Assembly (NCBI RefSeq): GCF_018131005.1
Contig: NZ_JAFCJK010000002.1
Span: 558,001-622,000 of the forward strand
Direction: 5' to 3'
Source of the DNA: Bradyrhizobium lablabi
GTDB lineage: Bacteria; Pseudomonadota; Alphaproteobacteria; Rhizobiales; Xanthobacteraceae
DNA length: 64,000 nt
Shown here piece by piece: positions 40,876-49,530 of this stretch. How positions within the stretch are numbered: the stretch's first letter is position 1; each line of letters begins with the position of its first letter. Position numbers and translations under genes: made by a program. The notes below the pieces were generated by a model. The model made no database searches. It saw only the letters and a program-made list of their open reading frames with translations, and was not told the origin of the DNA.

Positions 40876-41017
40876 CGCCGGAAGGTCTAGCCTTGGTATC
40901 CCGGTTGCTAACTTGCAAATTGATGCCACCACCACCGTCGCCATAGAGGCCCGGCGGGAGGTCGGCTTGTTCGATGAACTTCACCGATAATTTGTCGGTC
41001 GCGTCCCATAACGCCAT
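40876..41017 (-). pseudogene. N-terminal remnant of a tyrosine integrase
   Basis: The frame reads KLSVKFIEQADLPPGLYGDG, then GGGINLQVSNRDTKA. This is the arm-binding N-terminal domain (DUF4102 type) of phage/island integrases, where a pattern like GLYGDGGGLYLQVS is followed by TKSWVFRY. Here the sequence loses similarity after TKA and stops soon after. No catalytic Arg/His/Tyr domain follows. The amidase gene begins about 100 bases further on, so the remnant probably marks the edge of a decayed island. Confidence 0.6.
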
Positions 41018-41432
41018 CCAGTGCGCACGGTGCTGCGTAGAAATCGGCGCGGGATTTTAGTGGATCGTGCTGGACGAGTATAGACCGCAGATCGGGTACT
41101 CGGCGGACTGTTGTGGAGCCGCGGCGGGATGCAGTGGCCATAGAGCTGCGCGAAGCGCCGCACCATCGCCAGCACGCAGCGCTGCTCCGGATCGAACTGA
41201 TCCTGAAAAAGCACGAAGCGGGACAAATATCTCACGTGAGACGAAATAATCGATCTCATGGCCTCCTTTCCGTCCCGCGCGCGTTGCAGGAAATCGCGCA
41301 GACATAAACCCGTGCAGACATGAACCCGTGGAGATAAGCCCTTAGCGCGGTAGGCATTTCTGGCCACTTTTAACCTGAACTTAGGGTTAAGCTGTGACCA
41401 TTTCGGAACCTTCGCCGTTCCGAGTCTCGTTC
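41018..41432. other. Intergenic stretch before tadD
   Basis: About 415 bases with overlapping minus-strand frames but no recognisable protein. One frame (MRSIISSHVRYLSRFVLFQD) has some protein character yet no family. The last part must hold the tadD promoter. Confidence 0.4.
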
Positions 41433-42251
41433 ATGTTTGTGAAATTATCCCGACAGTTTATCCGCGTAAGCGGTCTTGCAGGTTCGTCCGCGATCCTGCT
41501 GCTCGGGCTGTCCGCCTGCCAGACGTCGGGGCCCTCTGACATCACTGGGTCATTAGGCGACAAGGTCGAATCGAGCTACGCCTCCGCCGATCCTCGCGGC
41601 GACATCGAGAGCCTTCGCGAGCGGGTCCATGCCAACCCCAGGGACGCCGACGCCGCGTTGAAATATGCCAGAGCTTTGCGCGCCACCGGACAGCGGGCGC
41701 AGGCGGTCGCTGTGCTCGAGCAGGCGACGCTCGCACAACCCGGCAACAAGGCGCTGCTTGCCGGTTACGGGCGCGCGCTCGCCGACAACGGCAATTTCCA
41801 GCAGGCCTTTGACGTGCTGGGGCGCGCGCACTCCCCGGAAGATCCGGATTGGCGCATCCTGTCGGCGCAGGGCGCGGCTCTCGACCAGCTCGATCGCCAT
41901 GACGAGGCGCGCCAATACTATGCGAGCGCGCTGAAGATCATACCGGACGAGCCGTCCGTTCTGTCCAATCTCGGCCTGTCCTATTTGCTGTCGAAGGATT
42001 TGCCGAAAGCTGAAGAGACGCTGCGCCGCGCGCGCCAACGCGCGCCTGCCGACACGCGGGTACGGACGAACCTCGCCGTCGTGATCGGGCTGCAGGGCCG
42101 CCAGTCCGAGGCCGAGAACCTCATGAAGGCTGATCTGCCGCCGGAGGAGGGCGCGGCGAATGTCGCGTCGCTGAAGAGGCTGTTGGCACGCCAAGCGGGC
42201 CGCGCGGACGCAGACAAGATTCCGGTCGCCACCAACCGTCACGCCGACTGA
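41433..42251 (+). CDS. tadD: Tad pilus lipoprotein TadD (TPR repeats)
   Basis: A 272-residue lipoprotein. The signal ends in LLGLSAC, so the cysteine near residue 29 should be lipidated. The mature part holds about four tetratricopeptide repeats (for example ADAALKYARALRATGQRAQA and PSVLSNLGLSYLLSKDLPKA). This is the plan of TadD, which helps assemble the outer-membrane secretin of the Tad/Flp pilus. A GTG at 41394 would lengthen the protein by 13 residues. It faces cpaE across a palindromic repeat and is not in the same operon. Confidence 0.85.
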   Translation: MFVKLSRQFIRVSGLAGSSAILLLGLSACQTSGPSDITGSLGDKVESSYASADPRGDIESLRERVHANPRDADAALKYARALRATGQRAQAVAVLEQATLAQPGNKALLAGYGRALADNGNFQQAFDVLGRAHSPEDPDWRILSAQGAALDQLDRHDEARQYYASALKIIPDEPSVLSNLGLSYLLSKDLPKAEETLRRARQRAPADTRVRTNLAVVIGLQGRQSEAENLMKADLPPEEGAANVASLKRLLARQAGRADADKIPVATNRHAD

Positions 42252-42289
42252 GCCCCGTCGAGGAGAGATGGAGGCTCCGCGTCCGTCAG

Positions 42290-42320
42290 AGCATGTTCGG
42301 TTCTGATTGAATCAGAACGG
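42290..42320. repeat. Palindromic intergenic repeat between tadD and cpaE
   Basis: GTTCTGATT at 42300-42308 and its complement AATCAGAAC at 42310-42318 form a 19-base palindrome around a central G, preceded by GAGCATGTTCG. It lies in the 103-base gap between two convergent genes. The form resembles a short palindrome common in Rhizobiales intergenic regions. Confidence 0.7.
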
Positions 42321-42354
42321 AATCCCGCCAGGCACACACCCGCCTGAAAACGCT

Positions 42355-43626
42355 TCAGCCTGCGGCCCTCCGGCCGCCGCTGCGCCGGGCGTGCAACTTC
42401 TTGATGATCGGCGACAGGAAGGACTCGCGCTGTTCGGCGAGATCGGGACGGCCGGTCAGCCGCTGCGCGATCTGCAGGAAGGTGCGGGCGGTGCGATGAC
42501 GCGCGGAGACTTCCGCGATCATCTGGCCGTTATTGGCGGCCTCGCCGAACAGCCGGCAGTCGAACGGTATGGTCGCGATCGGCTGGGATTCAATGGTCTT
42601 GGCGAAGTCCTTTACCTCGATCTCGGGCCGCTTCGGCATGCCGATCTGATTGAGGCAGTACAGCGGCGGTCGGTCGTTCGGGCGCGACGTCTTGAGCATG
42701 TTCATCATGTTCTTGGTGTTGCGCATGTTGGCGAGGTCCGGCTCGGCGACGATCAGGATGTCATCGGCGCCGATCAGCGCGCGCTTGGTCCAGGCGGTCC
42801 ATTGGTGCGGCACGTCGAGAACGATGCAGGACATGGTCATGCGCATCGTGTCGAAGATCGCATCGAACGCGTCGGCACCGAAATCGTAAACATGGTCAAG
42901 AGTTGCCGGCGCTGCCAGCAGGCTGAGGCGGTCGCCGCATTTGGCGAGCAGACGGTCCATATAGGCCGTATCGGGACGCTCGGGCGAGAACACTGCGTTA
43001 GCGATGCCCTGCACCGGATCCTGATTGTAATCGAGGCCGGCGGTGCCGAAGGCGAGGTCGAGGTCGATGACGACCGAATCGAGCCCGAGATCGCGCGCGA
43101 TCGTCCAGGCGACATTATGGGCGACGCTCGACGCGCCGACGCCGCCCTTGGCGCCGACGACCGCTATCAGGCGGCCAACGGAGACGGCCTCCGAGGCGGA
43201 GAACAGGCTGCAGATCGAGCGCACGATGTCGAGCACCTCGACCGGGCCGACGACGTAATCGTTGACGCCGCGGCGCACCAGCTCGCGATAGGGAGCGACG
43301 TCGCCGGCATTGCCAAGCACGACAACGCGGGTGCCCGGATCGCAGACCCCGGCGAGCTCGTCGAGGCCGGCCAGGAAATCCTTGTCCTGCTCGGTTTCGA
43401 GTACGATGACGTTGGGGGTCGGCGCCTTGTGATAGGTGTCGGCCGCGGCCGCGATGCCGCCCATATGGACGGAGAGATGCGCCTTGGCGAGCCGGCGGTC
43501 TTCGGCCGCGGCGCGTGCTGCCGTGGCGGTCGCGACGCTGGCACAGAAGACCTGCACCGAGATGCGGGGCGCCGGCGCGATGTAATCGTCGGCGTGGGGC
43601 TGCTCGTCTTTTCGTTGGGCGCTCAT
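42355..43626 (-). CDS. cpaE: Tad pilus assembly protein CpaE/TadZ
   Basis: A 423-residue protein. Residues about 20-145 are a receiver-like domain (VVVLGNAGDVAPYRELVRRG). From about 153 a ParA/MinD-type ATPase begins with the deviant Walker A KGGVGAS at 160-166, then VIDLDLAFGTAGLDYNQDPV. CpaE/TadZ places the Tad secretion machine at the pole. Its start overlaps the stop of cpaD by ATGA. It is the last visible gene of the cpaBCDE operon. Confidence 0.93.
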   Translation of the reverse strand: MSAQRKDEQPHADDYIAPAPRISVQVFCASVATATAARAAAEDRRLAKAHLSVHMGGIAAAADTYHKAPTPNVIVLETEQDKDFLAGLDELAGVCDPGTRVVVLGNAGDVAPYRELVRRGVNDYVVGPVEVLDIVRSICSLFSASEAVSVGRLIAVVGAKGGVGASSVAHNVAWTIARDLGLDSVVIDLDLAFGTAGLDYNQDPVQGIANAVFSPERPDTAYMDRLLAKCGDRLSLLAAPATLDHVYDFGADAFDAIFDTMRMTMSCIVLDVPHQWTAWTKRALIGADDILIVAEPDLANMRNTKNMMNMLKTSRPNDRPPLYCLNQIGMPKRPEIEVKDFAKTIESQPIATIPFDCRLFGEAANNGQMIAEVSARHRTARTFLQIAQRLTGRPDLAEQRESFLSPIIKKLHARRSGGRRAAG

Positions 43627-44363
43627 TTGCCTGTATCGCTCAGCTTGGCCTTTTCAACTTCGGGATAGGTGGTCGCTGTGGCCTCGCCCTTGCGGTAGCG
43701 CTCGAACGCAATCACGCGGCGGGACGTGTAGGCGGCCGTCTCGGCACGCGGCTGCTCGAGGTCGGACGGATTCGCGACCATCGCGGCCAGGTTGCGCTGG
43801 GTGGCGCAGCCGAGATTGTAATACGGCTTGTTCTCGTTGTAGCCGGGGTTGTAGAGCGAGGGGCCGAGATCGGCCGGCCATACGCCGCAGGGGCCGGCGA
43901 CGGCGGCCATCTTGGGATAGCTCAGGCGGACGGTGGCGAGCGTGCGTGGGTCCTCGACGAGGTAGGTGCGCCTCGCAATGGCGTGGGCGGGCACGCCCAC
44001 CGACGCGAGCAGTCCCCGGATCTCGCGGTACACGGCCTGGGCGGCGCGCGAATTCGGCGTATCGGCCGGCACGTCGATGGCGATCGCTCCAGTGCCTTCA
44101 CGGCGCCAGCTGCGTGCCAGTCCGATGACGTCGTCGCGCTGTGGCTCGGTCAGGTTGCCGCGGGCGTGGCCGACGAACACCACGATCGACTGCTCGCCTT
44201 CAGTGACCGCGATCGGATGGCGCTGGCGGTAATCCTCGGGCACGGTCCCGGTGACGACGTCAGATGTCACGAGATTGCAGCCGCCGAGCGCGACTGATGT
44301 GAGGAGGAGAGCGCCGAGCAACGGCAGCGTCCCGAAGCGTTTGGCGTGTGTCTTGTGTGTCAT
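43623..44363 (-). CDS. cpaD: Tad pilus assembly lipoprotein CpaD
   Basis: A 246-residue lipoprotein: LLLTSVALGGC places the lipidated Cys at residue 29. The mature protein has the CpaD segments RQRHPIAVTEGEQSIVVFVG, CGVWPADLGPSL and NLGCATQRNLAAMVANPSDL. CpaD binds the outer-membrane secretin region. The ATG at 44363 is chosen because the signal peptide starts there; 67 further upstream codons run through the cpaC 3' end in another frame. Overlap with cpaE is ATGA. Confidence 0.93.
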   Translation of the reverse strand: MTHKTHAKRFGTLPLLGALLLTSVALGGCNLVTSDVVTGTVPEDYRQRHPIAVTEGEQSIVVFVGHARGNLTEPQRDDVIGLARSWRREGTGAIAIDVPADTPNSRAAQAVYREIRGLLASVGVPAHAIARRTYLVEDPRTLATVRLSYPKMAAVAGPCGVWPADLGPSLYNPGYNENKPYYNLGCATQRNLAAMVANPSDLEQPRAETAAYTSRRVIAFERYRKGEATATTYPEVEKAKLSDTGK

Positions 44364-44391
44364 CTCATGGTCCCCAAACCAAAGGCGCCTG

Positions 44392-45867
44392 TCAGTCGAT
44401 GATGAAGCCGAAATTGATCGGCGTGGCGCCGATCGGTTCGGCGCGGGCGGCAACACCATAAATGCGGTTGATCCGGGCCAGGAGCGCGGACTGCGAGTCG
44501 GAGGCGGACGCGAATCCGTCATCCGGCCGCGACAGCTCCTTCTGCGCCACCGCGCGCACGACATAGGGCGTCACGATGACCATGAGTTCAGTCTCGTGGT
44601 TGACGAAGTCCTGGCTTCTGAAGAGTTGTCCAAGGATCGGTATCTGGTCGACACCGGGCAATCCGTTGATGGCCTGCTTGGTCTGCTCCTGGATCAGTCC
44701 CGCCATCGCGACCGAGCCGCCGGACGGCACCTCCAGGGTCGTGTCCGCGCGACGGGTCTTGATCGAGGGGATCGTCGTTCCGCCGGCACCGCCGGTCAGA
44801 GCGTTTTCGGTCGAGACCTCCGACACCTCGGTCATCACCTTGAGGCTGATCCGTCCCTCGCTCAGCACCACGGGCGTGAAGTTGAGCGAGATGCCGAATT
44901 TCTTGAAGCTGACCGTCTGCACGCACTGTCCGATGGTGCCCGACGTCGTCGTTTGGCAAGTCACGCCAGTCGGAATCGGAAATTCGCCGCCGGAGATGAA
45001 GGTCGCGGACTCGCCGGAGATTGCCGTCAGATTTGGCTCCGCCAGCGTCCGCACGACGCCGGCGCTCTCCATCGCGCGCAGGGTCGCGGTGACTGACGGC
45101 AGACCGGCTTTGGTCAAGGCCGCTCCCGTCAAGACGTTGCTGGAAACGAGCGGCGCATTGTTCGCGGTGAACGGATTGCTGTTGCTGAACACCACGGCCG
45201 CGGTTCCGTAGTTCATGTTGGCGCTGAGATCGACGCCCAGTTGCTTGATGATGTCCCGCCGCACTTCGGCGACGGTGACCTTGAGCATCACCTGGTCGCG
45301 CCCGCGTACCACAATCGAATTGACGACCTTCTCGGGTCCGCCGACCAGCTTCGCGGCGATCTCGCCGGCCTGCTGAGCCTCGATCGGGCTCGACACCGAG
45401 CCGGTCAACAGCACGCTGTCGCCGACGCCCTCGATCTGCACGCCGGGCATCGCCTGCCTGAAGGCCGCGCGGAGCCCGTTCAGGTCGCGCTTGATCGCGA
45501 TGTCATAGGAGGCGACCTGCTGGCCGTCGGCGTCGAAGAACACCACGTTGGTCTGGCCGACCGCCGCTCCGATGATATAGGCGCGCTGCGCCGAGCGGAT
45601 CACGGCGTTGGCGATCTTGGGATCGGCGACCAGTACGTCCTTTGCCTCGCGGGGCAGGTCGACCACCACCGACTTGCCGACGCCGAGCGCAACGAAGCGC
45701 TGCTTGACCGGAATGCTGCCGGTGACTGCGACCTCAGGGCTCTTGTCGGGATCGGCCGCCACAGCTGGAGACCACACGGGGGTTAACATAAGCGCGGCGA
45801 TCGCCGAAAACGACAGAGCGTGAGCCAGCGCAGCCCGCACCGTCATTTGTTTTGCACCGCTTGTCAT
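44392..45867 (-). CDS. cpaC: Tad pilus secretin CpaC/RcpA
   Basis: A 491-residue outer-membrane secretin. It has an N-terminal signal peptide (ALSFSAIAALMLTPVWSPAV), a pilus-type N1/BON region with LGVGKSVVVDLPREAKDVLV, and the C-terminal secretin domain with SAGVVRTLAEPNLTAISGES, GGEFPIPTG and VPSGGSVAMAGLIQ. GGGGGAA seven bases before the ATG supports the start. It forms the channel for the Flp pilus. It lies 18 bases after cpaB and 28 bases before cpaD. Confidence 0.95.
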   Translation of the reverse strand: MTSGAKQMTVRAALAHALSFSAIAALMLTPVWSPAVAADPDKSPEVAVTGSIPVKQRFVALGVGKSVVVDLPREAKDVLVADPKIANAVIRSAQRAYIIGAAVGQTNVVFFDADGQQVASYDIAIKRDLNGLRAAFRQAMPGVQIEGVGDSVLLTGSVSSPIEAQQAGEIAAKLVGGPEKVVNSIVVRGRDQVMLKVTVAEVRRDIIKQLGVDLSANMNYGTAAVVFSNSNPFTANNAPLVSSNVLTGAALTKAGLPSVTATLRAMESAGVVRTLAEPNLTAISGESATFISGGEFPIPTGVTCQTTTSGTIGQCVQTVSFKKFGISLNFTPVVLSEGRISLKVMTEVSEVSTENALTGGAGGTTIPSIKTRRADTTLEVPSGGSVAMAGLIQEQTKQAINGLPGVDQIPILGQLFRSQDFVNHETELMVIVTPYVVRAVAQKELSRPDDGFASASDSQSALLARINRIYGVAARAEPIGATPINFGFIID

Positions 45868-45885
45868 TTTTCAATTCCCCCCTGA

Positions 45886-46683
45886 TCACTTCTGTGTCGT
45901 AGAGCTGAGGACGCCGAAGCGAACCACACTGATGCTCTGGCCCCGTTTCTGGGGCTGGTCGTCGGTCGAGGGATCGCCCGTGGCAGCATTGGAGTCGGCG
46001 ATGCTGCGCAGCGCGAGCGAGAGGGTGCCGCTCTGCCGCGCGCGGGCGAGCGTCTCGGCCTGTTCGGGCTTGAGTTCGAGCGTTGCGGTCTTGCCGACCA
46101 GCGAGTTGCTGCCCTCCTTCTCCTTCGGAGCCTGGTCAATCGCGAGCACGCGGACATTGGCCATCAGGACTTCGGAAATAACGATGTCGGGGCCGCTGCG
46201 ATCGGGGTTCTTTTCCCGCTTGGACAGGATCACGTCGACGCGGTCGTTCGGCAGGATGAAGCCGCCGGCGCCGGTCTCTGGAGAAATCTCGGTGGAAATC
46301 GCCCGCATACCGGACGGCAGGATCGCGGCCATGAATCCAGAGCCGTTGGCCTTTACGAGCTTTTGTTCACGGATCGGCTCGCCCGTGATGAAAGGGACGC
46401 GCGCAATCGAACCGATCACGTCCTTCATGGCGTCGGCATTGCCATCGCGGCGCATGAAACTGCTGCTCGCGGTCGCTGCCGGCCAGCTCTGCCATTGCAG
46501 ATCTTCCGCCCTGACTGCCTGGCCGAGGCCGATGTCGGATTTGGCCACCAGGACCTCGACCGTCGGAAGCTGTGCCACGGGCGCGGCGGGAGGCGGTTTG
46601 TTATCGCTTCCGCTCGCGAGATACATGGCTACGAGGCCTGAAACGCCGGCGATGGCCAGGACCACGATACGTGCCGTCTTCAT
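45886..46683 (-). CDS. cpaB: Tad pilus assembly protein CpaB
   Basis: A 265-residue protein: one N-terminal membrane helix (ARIVVLAIAGVSGLVAMYLA), a SAF domain (PTVEVLVAKSDIGLGQAVRA), then a CpaB/RcpC region with AISTEISPETGAGGFILPND and RVDVILSKREKN. It is a periplasmic component of the Tad machine and the first gene of the operon here. The longer open frame upstream (to 46914) has no protein character. No prepilin (flp) or prepilin peptidase gene (cpaA) precedes it, which is unusual. Confidence 0.93.
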   Translation of the reverse strand: MKTARIVVLAIAGVSGLVAMYLASGSDNKPPPAAPVAQLPTVEVLVAKSDIGLGQAVRAEDLQWQSWPAATASSSFMRRDGNADAMKDVIGSIARVPFITGEPIREQKLVKANGSGFMAAILPSGMRAISTEISPETGAGGFILPNDRVDVILSKREKNPDRSGPDIVISEVLMANVRVLAIDQAPKEKEGSNSLVGKTATLELKPEQAETLARARQSGTLSLALRSIADSNAATGDPSTDDQPQKRGQSISVVRFGVLSSTTQK

Positions 46684-46972
46684 GCGATTTATGTCTTTGC
46701 CCTTCAGCCGGGGTGCCGCAACCTCTCGGTGTGGACACCCCTTCCCGGGAGCATGACTACGGGAGCAAAAGTGTAAGCGAACTTGACAGATCGTCGGCGG
46801 GATCACCCGATTGGTGAGGATGGTGAACGGCTGGTTATCGCAACCGCTCACAAGTCCGCAAAATCCCGGAGATCTTGTCATTTGCGACGACAAGCGGAGT
46901 CGCGCGCGTGACACTGCGTCAACGGCCGACGTCAGGCGTTAACGTTGCGTTCGCGCGGAGCGGCGGGGGCGT

Positions 46973-48169
46973 TCAGAGCGCAGCGTTCAGCCCTGCAAAT
47001 CCGCGATCGAGGTCGGCCTTGAGGTCGTCGACATTCTCGAGCCCGATATGCAGCCGCAGCGTCGGGCCGCCCGGCGCCCATTTGGTCGCCGTACGATAGT
47101 CGGTGCAGTCGAAGGGGATGATGAGGCTTTCGAAGCCACCCCAGGAAAAGCCCATACCGAACAGGTTGAGCGTGTCGAGCAGTGCGTCGACTGCCTGCTG
47201 CGGCACGGGCTTCAATACGATGCTGAACAGGCCAGAGGCGCCGGTGAAGTCGCGCTTCCAGATGGCGTGACCGGGATCGGACTCAAGGGCAGGGTGCAGC
47301 ACCCGTGCGACTTCCGGCCGCGCAGCGAGCCAGCGCGCGATTTCGAGCCCGGAGCGATAGTGCTGCGCGAGCCGCACCGCGAGCGTTCGCATGCCGCGCA
47401 GTGCCAGAAAGACGTCGTCAGGTCCGGCGCAGACGCCGAGCAGGCGGATGCCTTCGGATATCAGCGGCCAGGCCTTGGCATTGGCCGAGATGGTGCCGAA
47501 CATGATGTCCGAGTGTCCGCCAATATATTTGGTCGCGGCCTGCATGCTGATGTCGACGCCCTGCTCGAGCGAGCGATGATAGAGCGGGGTGGCCCAGGTA
47601 TTGTCGTCGATCACGAGTGCACCCCGGGCGTGGGCGACGGCTGATATCGCCGGGATGTCGGGCATCTCGAAGGATTGCGAGCCGGGTGCCTCGACCAGCA
47701 CCGCCCTGGTGTTCGGCCTGAACAACGTCTCGATGCCGGCGCCGATCATCGGGTCGAAATAGCTGGTCTCGACGCCATACCGCGTCAGCATGCCGCCGCA
47801 GAAATTCCGCGACGGACGGTACACGTTGTCGCAGACCAGCAAATGGTCGCCCGCCTTCAGCACCGAAAGCAGCGTGGTGGTAACCGCCGCCAGTCCGGAA
47901 GGGGTGAGGCCTACGCCGGCGCATTGCGGACCTTCGAGGGCCATCAGCATGCCCTGCAGCGCCCGTGTGGTGGGCGTGCCGTGGCGGCCATAGGTGAATT
48001 CGGCGCGATGGGCGTGCAGGTCCTCCGCGTTCGGATAAAGCACCGTGGAACCGCGAAACACCGGCGGATTGACGAACCCCTTCTGCGCCCCCGTGTCGCG
48101 GCCGGCCGTCACCAGTCGGGTCTCGGACCGTTGGGAGTCGGATGGCGTGTTGCCGCGAGTGGAATTCAT
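46973..48169 (-). CDS. metC: Cystathionine beta-lyase (MetC-type, PLP-dependent)
   Basis: A 398-residue Cys/Met-metabolism PLP enzyme. The PLP lysine is Lys214 in AATKYIGGHSD. FTYGRHGTPTTRALQGMLMA, LTPSGLAAVTTTLLSVLKAG and WGGFESLIIP are typical of MetC. It splits cystathionine to homocysteine, pyruvate and ammonia in methionine synthesis. The start at 48169 (MNSTRGNTPS) has GGAAG upstream; 34 codons upstream in frame are excluded. A possible promoter is the TTGACG at 48266-48271 (minus strand) with TTAGTA 18 bases away. Confidence 0.92.
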   Translation of the reverse strand: MNSTRGNTPSDSQRSETRLVTAGRDTGAQKGFVNPPVFRGSTVLYPNAEDLHAHRAEFTYGRHGTPTTRALQGMLMALEGPQCAGVGLTPSGLAAVTTTLLSVLKAGDHLLVCDNVYRPSRNFCGGMLTRYGVETSYFDPMIGAGIETLFRPNTRAVLVEAPGSQSFEMPDIPAISAVAHARGALVIDDNTWATPLYHRSLEQGVDISMQAATKYIGGHSDIMFGTISANAKAWPLISEGIRLLGVCAGPDDVFLALRGMRTLAVRLAQHYRSGLEIARWLAARPEVARVLHPALESDPGHAIWKRDFTGASGLFSIVLKPVPQQAVDALLDTLNLFGMGFSWGGFESLIIPFDCTDYRTATKWAPGGPTLRLHIGLENVDDLKADLDRGFAGLNAAL

Positions 48170-48490
48170 GCGTCGCTTCCGTTCGAGACCGTTTGCCACA
48201 GCCATAACGTGTCGGAAGGACAGGGTCACGCCGGGGCGTCTTACTAACAGGACACAGAAGACATGCGTCAACCCCTTGACCCGGCCCGTCAGTCGCTATG
48301 TGATGCGCCGCAACTAACCTGTCGCCGCACGTTGAGGGGCCTGCCGCGACCTTCGATCCTCTGCCCGATCGATTGGCACGTCAAACTGCCGGTCAGATGA
48401 GCTTGTTGCGATGGGGGATCATCGGCGGGGCCCGTGAGCGCCAGGCGATCACAACCTAACGTCTGCGGACGACCTTGAAAGGCCCTGACC
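48170..48490. other. Divergent promoter region metC/aapJ
   Basis: A 321-base spacer holding the promoters of two divergent genes. On the metC side a TTGACG and TTAGTA pair spaced 18 bases is a weak sigma-70-type candidate (48271 down to 48242). No structured riboswitch was recognised. No gene is supported. Confidence 0.45.
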
Positions 48491-49507
48491 ATGAAACGTG
48501 TTTATTTGGCCCTTACACTTGCCGCCGCCACCGCTTTGTCGGTCCAGGCCGCCTCGGCGCAAACCCTCAAGACGGTCAAGGATCGCGGCATGCTGTCCTG
48601 CGGCGTCAGCGGCGGTCTGCCGGGCTTCTCCACGCCTGATGACAAGGGAAACTGGACCGGAATCGATGTCGACCTCTGCCGCGCGATTTCTGCTGCCATC
48701 TTTGACGATCCCACCAAGGTCAAGTTCGTGCCGTTGTCGGCGAAAGACCGTTTCACCGCGCTGCAGTCCGGCGAAATCGACGTGCTGTCGCGCAATACAA
48801 CCTGGACGCTGTCGCGGGATACGTCGCTCGGGGCCAATTTCACCGGCGTGACCTATTATGACGGGCAGGGCTTCCTGGTGAAGAAGGCGCTGAAGGTGAA
48901 CTCCGCGCTGGAATTGAACAGCGCTTCGGTCTGCGTGCAGACCGGCACCACGACCGAGCAGAACTTGGCCGACTACTTCAAGGGCAACAACATGAAGTAT
49001 GAGGTGATCGCGTTCGCCTCGGCCGATGAGACCGTCAAGGCTTACGAAACCGGCCGCTGCGACGTGTTCACCTCGGACGTGTCGCAGCTCTATGCGCAGC
49101 GGCTGAAGCTCGCCAATCCGGCCGATCACGTGGTGCTTCCCGAGGTGATCTCGAAGGAGCCGCTCGGCCCGATGGTCCGTCATGGCGACGACCAGTGGTT
49201 CGACATCGTGAAGTGGACCCTGTTCGCGATGGTCAATGCCGAGGAGCTCGGCGTCACCCAGAAGAATGTCGATGAGATGGCGAAGTCCGACAAGCCCGAC
49301 CTCAAACGCGCCTTCGGCTCGGACGGAAATCTCGGCGAACAGCTCGGCCTGACCAAGGACTGGTTCTCGCGGATCATCAAGGCGGAAGGCAATTACGGCG
49401 AGATGTATGACCGTAATGTCGGCGCCGGCTCGAAGCTGCAGATTGCACGCGGTCTCAACCAGCTCTGGAACAAGGGCGGCATCCAGTACGCGCCTCCGAT
49501 TCGCTGA
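48491..49507 (+). CDS. aapJ: General L-amino acid ABC transporter, binding protein AapJ
   Basis: A 338-residue periplasmic binding protein. The signal peptide is MKRVYLALTLAAATALSVQA with cleavage near ASA|QT. Body segments LSCGVSGGLPGFSTPDDKG, WTGIDVDLCRAISAAIFDD and SRNTTWTLSRDTSLGANFTG are diagnostic of the AapJ/BztA group, which binds a broad range of L-amino acids. It heads the aapJ-aapQ-aapM-aapP operon. Confidence 0.95.
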   Translation: MKRVYLALTLAAATALSVQAASAQTLKTVKDRGMLSCGVSGGLPGFSTPDDKGNWTGIDVDLCRAISAAIFDDPTKVKFVPLSAKDRFTALQSGEIDVLSRNTTWTLSRDTSLGANFTGVTYYDGQGFLVKKALKVNSALELNSASVCVQTGTTTEQNLADYFKGNNMKYEVIAFASADETVKAYETGRCDVFTSDVSQLYAQRLKLANPADHVVLPEVISKEPLGPMVRHGDDQWFDIVKWTLFAMVNAEELGVTQKNVDEMAKSDKPDLKRAFGSDGNLGEQLGLTKDWFSRIIKAEGNYGEMYDRNVGAGSKLQIARGLNQLWNKGGIQYAPPIR

Positions 49508-49530
49508 TCCGCGGCGAGGCGGCGGCGGCG

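Noticed and set aside
40981-41367. Minus-strand frame of 128 codons before the integrase remnant
   Set aside because: It has some protein-like segments but no recognisable domain, no good binding site, and overlaps several competing frames.
48170-48300. Possible SAM-responsive riboswitch before metC
   Set aside because: SAM-II elements are known in alphaproteobacteria, but I could not find its conserved pairing or loop sequences here.
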